Of a stretch of DNA of 64,000 nucleotides, positions 41,780-49,834 are shown in pieces; within the stretch, counting starts at the first letter, position 1, and each line of letters opens with the position of its first letter. The position numbers and the translations under genes are program-made. The DNA comes from Luteococcus sp048595755. GTDB taxonomy: Bacteria > Actinomycetota > Actinomycetes > Propionibacteriales > Propionibacteriaceae. The DNA lies in the NCBI RefSeq assembly GCF_048595755.1, contig NZ_CP184360.1, positions 2,604,001 through 2,668,000 of the forward strand, read 5' to 3'. The notes under the pieces were generated by a model that saw only the letters and a program-made list of their open reading frames with translations, made no database searches and was not told the origin of the DNA.

Positions 41780-43282
41780 ATGCTCATGAAGAAGTCCTTC
41801 CGTCTGGCCGCGGCAGCCGTTGCCCTGGCCTCCATCGCAGGCACCGGCATGGCCGGTGTCGCCCAGGCCAAGCGCGGCGAAGACCGCGAGATCCGCAATG
41901 TCATCTACCTGCTGGGTGACGGCATGGGCCGTACCCACGTCACCGCAGCCCGCGAGCGCTACTACGGCGCCGACGGCAAGCTCGTCATGGAGACCCTGCC
42001 CCACGTCGGGCAGAACCGCACCTACTCCATCGAGCCCGGCTCCGGCCAGCCCGGCGAGCCCGACTTCGTCCCCAACTACGTGACCGACTCCGCCTCGGCC
42101 GCCACCGCCTGGTCGTCGGGCGTCAAGAGCTACAACGCGGCTCTCGGCGTCGACGGCAAGGGCAAGTCCCACGCCACCGTGATGGAGCTGGCCAAGAAGG
42201 CGGGCTACCGCACCGGCAATGTCTCCACCGCCGAGATCACCGACGCGACCCCGGCCGGCCAGATGAGCCACGTGCTGATGCGCGGCTGCCAGGGGCCCGA
42301 CTACTCGGCCAAGGCCTGCCAGAACACCGAGGTGACGGGCAAGGAGCTGCCCACCGATGACATCCGTGTCACCCCGGTGGCAGACCAGATCGCCCGCAAC
42401 GGCACGGCCGACGTGATCATGGGTGGCGGTCTGGCCCGCTTCGATGCCGCCGACGAGCAGGCCCTGAAGGACCAGGGGTACACCGTGCTGGGATCCCCGG
42501 CCGCCCAGCGGGTTGCCACCGAGTCCGACATGAACCGCGTCAAGGCCAAGAAGCGCAAGCAGAACAAGGTCTTCGCCCTGTACAACAAGGGCAACCTGAC
42601 CATCGAGAAGTCCAAGCGCGAGAATCCCGCCTCGGCCGAGGCCAAGGAGCCGAGCGTTGCAGAGATGACCCGCAAGTCCATCGAGCTGCTCAACACCAAC
42701 AAGGGCAAGAAGGGCTTCTACCTGCAGGTGGAGGGCGCCCTGATCGACAAGCGCTCCCATGCCAACGACGCGGCGCAGACCTTGGAGGAGACCAAGGCCT
42801 TCGACGAGGCAGTGCGCGTCGCGCTGGACTTTGCCAAGAAGGACAAGCACACGATGGTGATCGTCACCGCCGACCACGAGTGCGCGGGCTTCAACATCAT
42901 CGAGAAGGGCACCTACACCAATGCGGAGGCGGCCACGCCTCCCATGAACGTGGACTCGAAGAACACGGCCAACAACTCCACTCCCTCGCGCCCGAAGGGC
43001 GGCGCCGTGGATCCCAAGCGCTCCTCGGGCATCATCAATGGTGAGGGCAACGAGGACCCGGCCAACTTCGGTCCCGCCACCTTCCGCACCCCGGACGACC
43101 CCGCCGGCGTCACCGATGGCTCCGAGGACGCCAGCCTGTGGCTGAGCTACCTCTCGGGCAACCACACCGGCGCCGACGTGCCGGTCTACGGTTACGGCCC
43201 GGGCTCACAGAAGGTCTCCGGTTCCATCGAGAACACCGACCTGTTCGACATCGTCGGTCAGGCCCTGCGCGTCACGCGCTGA
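41780..43282 (+). CDS. phoA: Secreted alkaline phosphatase (PhoA family)
   Basis: A 500-residue protein with a Sec signal peptide (cleavage near Val-Ala-Gln-Ala, about 29). It has Leu-Leu-Gly-Asp-Gly-Met-Gly for metal binding and the phosphoserine motif Val-Thr-Asp-Ser-Ala-Ser-Ala-Ala-Thr-Ala. It also has Asp-Lys-Arg-Ser-His-Ala-Asn-Asp and Thr-Ala-Asp-His-Glu zinc ligands. It releases phosphate outside the cell. A Lys-rich insertion (about 255-300) is notable. ATG 41780 or ATG 41786 could be the start. A PHO-box-like repeat lies upstream and a hairpin terminator downstream. Confidence 0.9.
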   Translation: MLMKKSFRLAAAAVALASIAGTGMAGVAQAKRGEDREIRNVIYLLGDGMGRTHVTAARERYYGADGKLVMETLPHVGQNRTYSIEPGSGQPGEPDFVPNYVTDSASAATAWSSGVKSYNAALGVDGKGKSHATVMELAKKAGYRTGNVSTAEITDATPAGQMSHVLMRGCQGPDYSAKACQNTEVTGKELPTDDIRVTPVADQIARNGTADVIMGGGLARFDAADEQALKDQGYTVLGSPAAQRVATESDMNRVKAKKRKQNKVFALYNKGNLTIEKSKRENPASAEAKEPSVAEMTRKSIELLNTNKGKKGFYLQVEGALIDKRSHANDAAQTLEETKAFDEAVRVALDFAKKDKHTMVIVTADHECAGFNIIEKGTYTNAEAATPPMNVDSKNTANNSTPSRPKGGAVDPKRSSGIINGEGNEDPANFGPATFRTPDDPAGVTDGSEDASLWLSYLSGNHTGADVPVYGYGPGSQKVSGSIENTDLFDIVGQALRVTR

Positions 43283-43301
43283 CCACGACCGGCAACCCCA
43301 C

Positions 43302-43342
43302 GGCGATGTGCGCGGCGTCATCCTGGCGTCGCGCACATCGCC
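43302..43342. terminator. Hairpin after alkaline phosphatase
   Basis: GGCGATGTGCGCG and CGCGCACATCGCC form a 13-bp perfect stem with a 15-nt loop and no T run. It is a likely terminator or mRNA-stabilising hairpin before the next gene. Confidence 0.65.
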
Positions 43343-43373
43343 TATCCCAAAGAAGGACCCCTTGAAGGACCCC

Positions 43374-43931
43374 ATGAACCAGTCGCGCTCCCGTACCAAC
43401 CTCTACGTCCTGGCCGCCACCATCGGGCTGGCGATGCTCGCACTGTCCGGATGCGGGGCTGGCGAACCAGAGGCGCCGCCCGAACCGTCCAGTGCCGTCG
43501 CCACCAGCCTTCCCGGTCTCACCGCCGCCAGCGGCGATCCCACCCCGACGTCGATGATGACGGTTCGTCCGGCAGCCGGGTCGGTGCAGCAGGCTCCTGG
43601 GCCCTTCGACGACCGCTTCGAGCTCAAGGACCTTCGTCTCACCAAGACCCAGGTCAGCGGCAGCGTGACCGTCACCAGCGACATCTCCGAGTTGCTCGAG
43701 CTGCAGGTGGTGGCGGGCTTCCATGACGCCTCTGGCCGACTGCTCGGCACTGAACGCTTCACCCACCATCTGGACGGCACCCACGCCCACGGCGAAGGGG
43801 AGAGCGAACCGCCGGTCACCCCCGGGGTGGAGCACTACCACTCCGAGGAGTTCACGATCACCGTGCCCCAAGAGCTGCGGGGCAAAGTGGTCTCGGCCAG
43901 CGTGGCAGTCCCCGTCCTGGTGAACGAATAG
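43374..43931 (+). CDS. Lipoprotein, unknown
   Basis: A 185-residue protein from ATG 43374, behind GAAGGAC. It has a signal peptide with lipobox Leu-Ser-Gly-Cys (Cys near 27), a Pro/Ser/Thr-rich linker, and a beta-rich domain (about 82-185: Phe-Glu-Leu-Lys-Asp-Leu-Arg-Leu and Val-Gln/Val-Ala-Gly-Phe-His-Asp) that may be immunoglobulin-like. The His-Ala-His-Gly-Glu stretch might bind metal. It follows alkaline phosphatase after a hairpin. No known family is recognised. Confidence 0.7.
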   Translation: MNQSRSRTNLYVLAATIGLAMLALSGCGAGEPEAPPEPSSAVATSLPGLTAASGDPTPTSMMTVRPAAGSVQQAPGPFDDRFELKDLRLTKTQVSGSVTVTSDISELLELQVVAGFHDASGRLLGTERFTHHLDGTHAHGEGESEPPVTPGVEHYHSEEFTITVPQELRGKVVSASVAVPVLVNE

Positions 43932-43985
43932 TTTTCCCCTCCTGATGGATGAATGGCAGTGCTGTGAGTGCAATAGAGTGTGACC

Positions 43986-45386
43986 ATGAGCTCTCACTTT
44001 GACGTCGTTGTCCTTGGCGCTGGCCCCGGTGGCTATGTCGCTGCTATCCGTGCCGCTCAGCTCGGCAAGAAGGTTGCCATCATCGAGAAGGAGTACTGGG
44101 GCGGTGTCTGCCTCAATGTGGGCTGCATCCCCACCAAGTCGCTCCTGCGCAATGCGGAGATCGTGCACATCGTGACCAAGGATGCCGACAAGTTCGGTCT
44201 CAAGGGTGAGATGAGCGCCGACTACGGCAAGGCCTTCTCGCGTTCGCGCCAGGTCAGCGACCGCATGGTCAATGGCATCCACTACCTCATGAAGAAGAAC
44301 AAGATCCAGGAGTTCTCCGGCTGGGGCACCTTCACCGATGCCAAGACCATCAGCGTCGCCAAGGAGGACGGCTCCTCCGAAGAGGTCACCTTCGACGCCT
44401 GCATCATCGCCGTTGGCGCCACCACCAAGCTGCTGCCCGGCACCGAGGTCAGCGAGAACGTCGTGACCTACAAGGAGCAGATCCTCGCGGACAACCTGCC
44501 CAAGAGCATCATCATCGGCGGCTCGGGCGCCATCGGCACCGAGTTCGCCTACGTCCTCAACAGCTACGGCGTGGATGTCACCATCGTCGAGTTCCTCGAC
44601 CGCCAGGTGCCGGCCGAAGACAAGGACGTCTCCGCTGAGCTGCAGAAGGCCTACAAGAAGCTCGGCATCAAGGTGCTCACCTCCACCGCCGTCAAGGGCG
44701 TCGAGGACACCGGATCCGGGGTGAAGGTCACCGTCGCCCCCGCCAAGGGTGGCGAGGAGAAGGTGCTGGAGGCCGACAAGTTCCTGCAGGCGATGGGCTT
44801 CGCCCCGCGCACCGAGGGCTTCGGTCTGGAGAAGACCGGCGTGCAGCTGACCGACCGCGGTGCCATCGCCGTCGACGACTACCTGCGCACCAATGTGGAC
44901 GGCATCTACGCCATCGGTGACTGCACCGGCAAGATGATGCTGGCCCACGTCGCCGAGGCACAGGGCGTCGTTGCCGCCGAGACGATCGCCGGTGCCGAGA
45001 CCTTCCCGGTCAACTACGACTTCATCCCGCGCGCCACCTACTGCCAGCCGCAGATCGGCTCCATGGGCTACTCGGAGCAGCAGGCCAAGGACAAGGGCTA
45101 CGAGGTCAAGGTCGGCAAGTTCCCCTTCACCGCCAACGGCAAGGCGTGGGGCATGGGCGAGGCCGTCGGCTTCGTGAAGCTCGTCGCCGACGCCAAGACC
45201 AACGAGATCTTGGGCGCGCACATGGTTGGCCCGGAGGTCACCGAGCTGCTGCCGCAGTTCGTCCTGGCCCAGCAGTACGAGCTGCGCGCCGACGAGATCG
45301 GCCGCACCGTCCACGCACACCCGACCCTGTCTGAGGCCATGAAGGAGGCCGCCGAGGGCGTCGTCGGCCACATGATCAACTTCTGA
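43986..45386 (+). CDS. lpdA: Dihydrolipoyl dehydrogenase
   Basis: A 466-residue flavoprotein, the E3 of 2-oxoacid dehydrogenase complexes; it reoxidises dihydrolipoamide with NAD. It has FAD-binding Gly-Ala-Gly-Pro-Gly-Gly-Tyr, redox-active Gly-Gly-Val-Cys-Leu-Asn-Val-Gly-Cys-Ile-Pro-Thr-Lys, NAD-binding Gly-Gly-Ser-Gly-Ala-Ile-Gly and the catalytic His-Glu region His-Ala-His-Pro-Thr-Leu-Ser-Glu. TAGAGT lies exactly 6 nt before ATG 43986, so the mRNA is probably leaderless; GTG 43980 is the alternative. It ends at a stem-loop at 45468. Confidence 0.95.
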   Translation: MSSHFDVVVLGAGPGGYVAAIRAAQLGKKVAIIEKEYWGGVCLNVGCIPTKSLLRNAEIVHIVTKDADKFGLKGEMSADYGKAFSRSRQVSDRMVNGIHYLMKKNKIQEFSGWGTFTDAKTISVAKEDGSSEEVTFDACIIAVGATTKLLPGTEVSENVVTYKEQILADNLPKSIIIGGSGAIGTEFAYVLNSYGVDVTIVEFLDRQVPAEDKDVSAELQKAYKKLGIKVLTSTAVKGVEDTGSGVKVTVAPAKGGEEKVLEADKFLQAMGFAPRTEGFGLEKTGVQLTDRGAIAVDDYLRTNVDGIYAIGDCTGKMMLAHVAEAQGVVAAETIAGAETFPVNYDFIPRATYCQPQIGSMGYSEQQAKDKGYEVKVGKFPFTANGKAWGMGEAVGFVKLVADAKTNEILGAHMVGPEVTELLPQFVLAQQYELRADEIGRTVHAHPTLSEAMKEAAEGVVGHMINF

Positions 45387-45394
45387 TCGCCCGG

Positions 45395-45464
45395 CCCCGA
45401 GCCTGGCGGGTCGTTCCCCGAGCCTGTCGAGGGGCACTTCCAGATCCCCGAGCTTGTCGAGGGG
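45395..45464. repeat. Palindromic intergenic repeats CCCCGAGCyTGTCGAGGGG
   Basis: Two complete copies (45416-45434 and 45446-45464) of a 19-bp imperfect palindrome and one partial copy (45395-45405) lie between lpdA and its terminator. A diverged copy may lie near 46620. They look like a dispersed REP-like element. Confidence 0.65.
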
Positions 45465-45467
45465 CCA

Positions 45468-45502
45468 CGAGGTCCCGCGGAGTCATCCTCCGCGGGACCT
45501 CG
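45468..45502. terminator. Stem-loop terminator after lpdA
   Basis: A perfect 15-bp stem (CGAGGTCCCGCGGAG with its complement) and a 5-nt loop, followed by GGCATTTC. Confidence 0.75.
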
Positions 45503-45581
45503 GGCATTTCTGCGTGGAATGGCGCGTGGATCGGGCGGGGGAATTGCGGCCTCGTAGGCACCGTCCGATAGCGTTCCAGTC

Positions 45582-46547
45582 ATGCGCCTTCCCCAAGCAC
45601 ACAGAAGTCTCGCTGCGCTGCTCGTGCTGTCGGCCACCCTGACGGCAGGCTGCAGTGGCCAGGGCCAGAGCGGCCCAGACGTCGCGGGCTCGCAGACCCC
45701 CGGGGCGAACGGGGCGAGCGCGACACCCACTCCCACTCCCAAGCCGAGTCCGGAGCTCCCGCGTGGGGGACGCAAGATCTTCCCCGCCTACCGCCTGTTC
45801 GGCTATTCCGGTGCACCCGGCGCCGAGGGCCAGGGCCGCCTGGGCATCGGCAAGCTCGACGACCGGATGGTCGAGATGGAGCAGCGCGCCAAGCCCTATG
45901 CCAAGGGACGCAAGATCATGCCCGTGATGGAGCTCATCGCGACCACGGTGCATTCCAAGCCCGGCAAGGATGGCTTGTACCGTTCCCACGTCGATGACGC
46001 GGTGATCCGTGAATGGCTCACCACGGCGCGCAAGCACAAGGCGATGTTGTTGTTGAACATCCAGCCCGGCCGCTCCAACTTCCCCGATGAGATCAAGGTC
46101 TACGAGAAGTGGCTGCGGGAACCGGACGTGGGGCTTGCGCTGGACCCCGAATGGCGCATGGGCCCCGACGAGATCCCGATGAAGACCTTCGGCCATGTCT
46201 CGGCCGCCGAGCTGTACGAATCGGCCACCTGGGTCTCCCAACTGGTGGCCAAGCATGATCTGCCCGAGAAGGTGGTGCTCTACCACCAGCTCAACGAGGG
46301 CGTCGTTGGCAACGAGCCCCAGCTCAAGCCCGCCAAGGGGGTGGTGTTGATCAAGTCGGTGGACGGGATCGGCTCCCCGGGAGCCAAGGTGGACACCTGG
46401 GAACGCGTGGTGGCGAAGAAGCCACGCCACGTCCACCCGGGGTTCAAGCTCTTCTACCAGGAGGACGTAGAGACCGGGGGACGCCTGATGACTCCCGCCG
46501 AGGTGATGGCGCTCAAGCCGCAGCCCGAGTACATCCTGTTCGAGTGA
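45582..46547 (+). CDS. Lipoprotein of unknown function, TIM-barrel-like
   Basis: A 321-residue protein with a signal peptide and lipobox Leu-Thr-Ala-Gly-Cys (Cys near 24). A Thr-Pro repeat linker follows, then about 260 residues with strand-helix alternation: Arg-Lys-Ile-Phe-Pro-Ala-Tyr-Arg-Leu-Phe-Gly-Tyr, Lys-Ile-Met-Pro-Val-Met-Glu-Leu-Ile-Ala, Met-Leu-Leu-Leu-Asn-Ile-Gln-Pro-Gly, and Val-Gly-Leu-Ala-Leu-Asp-Pro-Glu-Trp. That succession and the acidic strand ends hint at a (beta/alpha) barrel glycosidase-like fold. No named family is recognised. TAGCGT lies 7 nt before the ATG. Confidence 0.7.
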   Translation: MRLPQAHRSLAALLVLSATLTAGCSGQGQSGPDVAGSQTPGANGASATPTPTPKPSPELPRGGRKIFPAYRLFGYSGAPGAEGQGRLGIGKLDDRMVEMEQRAKPYAKGRKIMPVMELIATTVHSKPGKDGLYRSHVDDAVIREWLTTARKHKAMLLLNIQPGRSNFPDEIKVYEKWLREPDVGLALDPEWRMGPDEIPMKTFGHVSAAELYESATWVSQLVAKHDLPEKVVLYHQLNEGVVGNEPQLKPAKGVVLIKSVDGIGSPGAKVDTWERVVAKKPRHVHPGFKLFYQEDVETGGRLMTPAEVMALKPQPEYILFE

Positions 46548-46650
46548 TGCGCGTCCCCGCCGGTTGCACCGCTGCGAACCGGGCGCCGCGTCCCTGGCCG
46601 GGGGCGCACGGCAACGCCGTCCGAGTTTGTCGAGGCCCTAGGCTGGCGTC

Positions 46651-47235
46651 ATGACGAGCTTCCACCTCACCGGAGACGCGAATGCCGACGAGCTGTTGGC
46701 CACCGATGACAATGCCTTGCTGGCCGGCATGTGCCTGGACCAGCAGATCCCCATGGAGAAGGCCTTCGCTGGCCCCTCGGTGATCGCCGAACGCATGAGG
46801 GGCCAGTTCGATGTACTGGCCATTGCCGCGATGCCGCAGGAGGAGTTCGTCGACCTGTGCGCCGCCAAGCCGGCGGTGCACCGCTTCCCCGGATCGATGG
46901 GTGCGCGCTTGCACCAGCTGTGCCAGGTTCTTGCCGAGGAGTACCAGGGTGATGCGTCCCGTTTGTGGGCCGACGGGGATGGCGCCGAGATCCTGCGCCG
47001 TCTGAAGAAACTTCCCGGCTTTGGAGACCAGAAGGCTCGGATCTTCCTGGCACTGCTTGGCAAGCGTCGCGGTCTGGACGCAGCCGGATGGCGTGAGGCG
47101 GCGGGGGAGTACGGGCAGGATGGGTACCGTTCGGTCGCAGACATCACCGATGCCGAGAGCCTGCAGAAGGTGCGTGAGACCAAGAAGGCTGCCAAGGCAG
47201 CGGCCAGGCAGGCGGAGGAGGGCGCGTCACGGTGA
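46651..47235 (+). CDS. HhH-GPD family DNA glycosylase-like protein
   Basis: A 194-residue protein. It has an N-terminal Met-Cys-Leu-Asp-Gln-Gln-Ile-Pro-Met, where glycosylases have a Gln-Gln insertion motif, and the helix-hairpin-helix Leu-Lys-Lys-Leu-Pro-Gly-Phe-Gly-Asp-Gln-Lys-Ala-Arg-Ile-Phe. It matches the short actinobacterial HhH-GPD base-excision family; the lesion specificity is unknown. TAGGCT is exactly 6 nt before ATG 46651, so it is leaderless and the promoter-proximal gene of an operon. Its stop overlaps the NUDIX-DAGK start (GTGA). Confidence 0.88.
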   Translation: MTSFHLTGDANADELLATDDNALLAGMCLDQQIPMEKAFAGPSVIAERMRGQFDVLAIAAMPQEEFVDLCAAKPAVHRFPGSMGARLHQLCQVLAEEYQGDASRLWADGDGAEILRRLKKLPGFGDQKARIFLALLGKRRGLDAAGWREAAGEYGQDGYRSVADITDAESLQKVRETKKAAKAAARQAEEGASR

Positions 47236-48635
47236 GCCTCGACGCTGGGCCCGACGCGGGGCGGCGGCTGGTGGTGGCCGCCGTGCTGGTGAAGGATGGC
47301 CGGGTGCTGGCGGCCCGACGATCCCGGCCCGCCAACCTTTCCGGTCTGTGGGAGTTCCCCGGTGGCAAGGTGGAACCAGACGAGTCACCCCGCTCGGCGC
47401 TGGCGCGAGAACTTCGCGAGGAACTCGGGTGTCGGGTGGAGGTCCTGGACGAGCTGGTTGGTGACGCCGAGACGTGGCCCATCGACGACCGCTTGGAGAT
47501 GCGAGTCTTCGAATGTCGCCTGGCTCCGGGGAGTGAAGACCCGTCACCGTGGGACAGCCACGACGAGTTGTGCTGGGTCGAGCCCACGAAGCTGACCGCG
47601 CTGTCGTGGCTGCCGGCCGACATTGCGGTGGCCCGGGCAGCGTCGCGTCCCGGGGCGCTCCAGAGCTTGCTCGGCCAGGCAGGCAGCGCGGGTGCACCCC
47701 GACGACCGGTGCTGATCGCCAACCCCATGGCCGGCCACCACGGCCAGGTGCTGCTCCAGGTCCGTGAGCGTGCCGCCCGGCTGGGGTGGCCGCCGGTGGA
47801 AGTGCTGCCCACCACGGCCAGCGACTTCGGTGCTGGCCAGGCCCGTGCGGCGATGGAGCTCGGCGCAGACCGTGTGCTGGTTGCGGGCGGGGACGGGACG
47901 GTGCGTCAGGTCGCCCAACAGTTGCGGGGGAGTGGCGTTCCGCTGGGCATCATCCCGGTGGGCACGGCGAACATCTTCGCTCGCAACCTGGGCTTGTCGC
48001 CCCACCGTCTGCCCGAGGCTGTCGAGGCCGCCATGGCCAACGAAATCGCCAAGCTCGATCTTGGGGTGGCCCGGTTCGCTCAGGAGGGCGACGATGACCA
48101 GGCCGAGGAGCTCTTCCTCGTGCTCGCCGGCATCGGCCACGACGCCAACACGGTGGCGCAGACCAGGGCCGCGCTCAAGCGACGCATCGGCTGGATCGCC
48201 TACTTCGAATCGGGGCTTCGCCACTTGTTGCGGCGTCCGGTGCACATGTCGCTGAGCGTCGACGGCCAGGCAAGCCAGAGGGTCTTCCTGTGGAGTCTGC
48301 TCGTCGGCAATGCGGGGCGCATCCCGCTGGGCATCCAGGTCTTTCCCGGGGCCGATCTGCGAGACGGCTGGTTGCGCACCCTGCAGACACGGGTCGAGCG
48401 CTGGTGGCACTGGGGAGCGGTGGCGCTGGCCGCCGTCTTCCCGCACAGGGACAGCCCGGTCCTGGTGCGCGGCCAAGCCCGCACCGTTTCCGTCAGCCTT
48501 GAAGAGCCCTGCATCATCCAGCTGGACGGCGACGTCTTTGGACCAATCGTTTACGCCGAAGTGTCGGTCGATCCCGGGGCACTGTCGGTGTGCGTACCCC
48601 AGGGATTGCATTCGAGTGAAGGGAAAAGGTCATGA
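47232..48635 (+). CDS. NUDIX hydrolase - diacylglycerol/lipid kinase fusion
   Basis: A 467-residue single ORF. Residues about 10-140 are a MutT-like NUDIX domain with an intact Nudix box (44-66: Gly-Gly-Lys-Val-Glu-Pro-Asp-Glu ... Arg-Glu-Leu-Arg-Glu-Glu-Leu-Gly). Residues about 157-460 are a DAGK-catalytic/YegS-like lipid kinase with Asn-Pro-Met-Ala-Gly, Gly-Gly-Asp-Gly-Thr-Val-Arg-Gln-Val and Pro-Val-Gly-Thr-Ala-Asn-Ile-Phe-Ala-Arg-Asn-Leu. The first would hydrolyse damaged or excess nucleotides; the second would phosphorylate diacylglycerol or a related lipid. The fusion is unusual to me. It overlaps both neighbours by 4 bp. Confidence 0.85.
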   Translation: MSLDAGPDAGRRLVVAAVLVKDGRVLAARRSRPANLSGLWEFPGGKVEPDESPRSALARELREELGCRVEVLDELVGDAETWPIDDRLEMRVFECRLAPGSEDPSPWDSHDELCWVEPTKLTALSWLPADIAVARAASRPGALQSLLGQAGSAGAPRRPVLIANPMAGHHGQVLLQVRERAARLGWPPVEVLPTTASDFGAGQARAAMELGADRVLVAGGDGTVRQVAQQLRGSGVPLGIIPVGTANIFARNLGLSPHRLPEAVEAAMANEIAKLDLGVARFAQEGDDDQAEELFLVLAGIGHDANTVAQTRAALKRRIGWIAYFESGLRHLLRRPVHMSLSVDGQASQRVFLWSLLVGNAGRIPLGIQVFPGADLRDGWLRTLQTRVERWWHWGAVALAAVFPHRDSPVLVRGQARTVSVSLEEPCIIQLDGDVFGPIVYAEVSVDPGALSVCVPQGLHSSEGKRS

Positions 48636-49834
48636 CCGCCGAAGGAACCCATGCCTCCTTGGGGCTCGTGGATCGTCTCCTGTCCGAGCGCACCGACGCC
48701 GAGGACGAGGCCCGCATCCTGGAGATCGTCAGTCACCTGTCCACCGAGGCGTTGAACGCGCTGCTCACCGACGAGCGGGCGGATCGCCTGATGCAAGCCC
48801 TTGACAACCACTGGTTCGGCCCGAATCACCGCGACGCCCTGATGGAGCTGCTGACGGTTCGGCGAGCCCACGAGCTGGGGCTGCACGCCCGCGCCAATCT
48901 GGTCTATTCCTTGCAGACCGGACGCACCAGCTCTGAGCAGGAAGAACGGATCGCAGACCTGTTCTGCGCCGTCACTGGTGAGGAACTGACGCACTTCAAG
49001 AACATCATCAACCTGCGCAACGACCACCATGACCTCGAGGACCTGGTCTTCGTCGACATTGATTCGGTCCAGGTCCGGCAGCGAATCCTCGACCACATCG
49101 CCGAGCAGGCTCAAGGTTTCCAGCTGGACGAGGCGAAGGTGCTGTGCGACATCGATGACACCGTCTTCTGCAAGCTGCACGATCGGCGCTATCCCCGTGG
49201 GACCCTCTACCCAGGTGTCCTGGCCTTCCAGGAGGCTCTCGACCAAGGGCCTCATGACGAGCCACGTAGCCAGGGAGACCTCACCTTCGTCACGGCACGG
49301 CCGATGGACTTCTTCGGTCTGCTCGAGAACCACTCCCGCGCGAGTCTTCGGCAAGCAGGCGTCTCTGACCTGTCGGTGATGTCCGGCAGCCTGCGAGCCC
49401 TGCTCACCCACGAGTCGATGGCCGACAAGAAGGTCGTCAACGTGACCCACTATGTGCAGCTGTACCCGGAGTACCGCATGATCTTCCTTGGCGATTCCGG
49501 CCAGGGGGACGTCCAGGTGGGGGAGCAGTTGTGGCAGATGTTCCCCGAGACCGTGGATGCAGTCTTCATCCATGACGTCACTGGCATCGACGAAGATGAA
49601 CGCACGCGACATGCAGAGCACAAGATCTGGCTCCATGACACCTACGTGGGTGCCGCCACGAAGGCGCATGAGCTCGGATTGATCACGCAGAACGGCCTGC
49701 GCAGCGTAGTCGTGGAGGCGCGGGAGGAACTTGGCCGAATCGAGTGGGACGACGAGCAGCAGGCCGACGCGATGATGCAGCTCTTTGCCCGGGACTTCGC
49801 CTTGGCTGAGACGGTCTTGTCGCGGCACGCCTGA
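48632..49834 (+). CDS. APP1-type phosphatidate phosphatase (DUF2183) with helical N-domain
   Basis: A 400-residue protein. The N-terminal half (about 1-160) is helical and acidic with no known domain. The C-terminal half is a HAD-fold APP1 catalytic domain: Val-Leu-Cys-Asp-Ile-Asp-Asp-Thr-Val (DxDxT motif), Phe-Val-Thr-Ala-Arg-Pro, and Phe-Leu-Gly-Asp-Ser-Gly-Gln-Gly-Asp. Known family members dephosphorylate phosphatidate to diacylglycerol, the reverse of the kinase encoded by the overlapping upstream gene (ATGA). No signal peptide, so cytosolic. Codon use and GC resemble the neighbours. Confidence 0.82.
   Translation: MTAEGTHASLGLVDRLLSERTDAEDEARILEIVSHLSTEALNALLTDERADRLMQALDNHWFGPNHRDALMELLTVRRAHELGLHARANLVYSLQTGRTSSEQEERIADLFCAVTGEELTHFKNIINLRNDHHDLEDLVFVDIDSVQVRQRILDHIAEQAQGFQLDEAKVLCDIDDTVFCKLHDRRYPRGTLYPGVLAFQEALDQGPHDEPRSQGDLTFVTARPMDFFGLLENHSRASLRQAGVSDLSVMSGSLRALLTHESMADKKVVNVTHYVQLYPEYRMIFLGDSGQGDVQVGEQLWQMFPETVDAVFIHDVTGIDEDERTRHAEHKIWLHDTYVGAATKAHELGLITQNGLRSVVVEAREELGRIEWDDEQQADAMMQLFARDFALAETVLSRHA

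Noticed and set aside
43272..45437. Leftward ORF of 721 codons opposite lpdA and the lipoprotein
   Set aside because: It is Leu/Gly/His/Asp-rich antisense read-through of high-GC codons; lpdA on the other strand is unambiguous.
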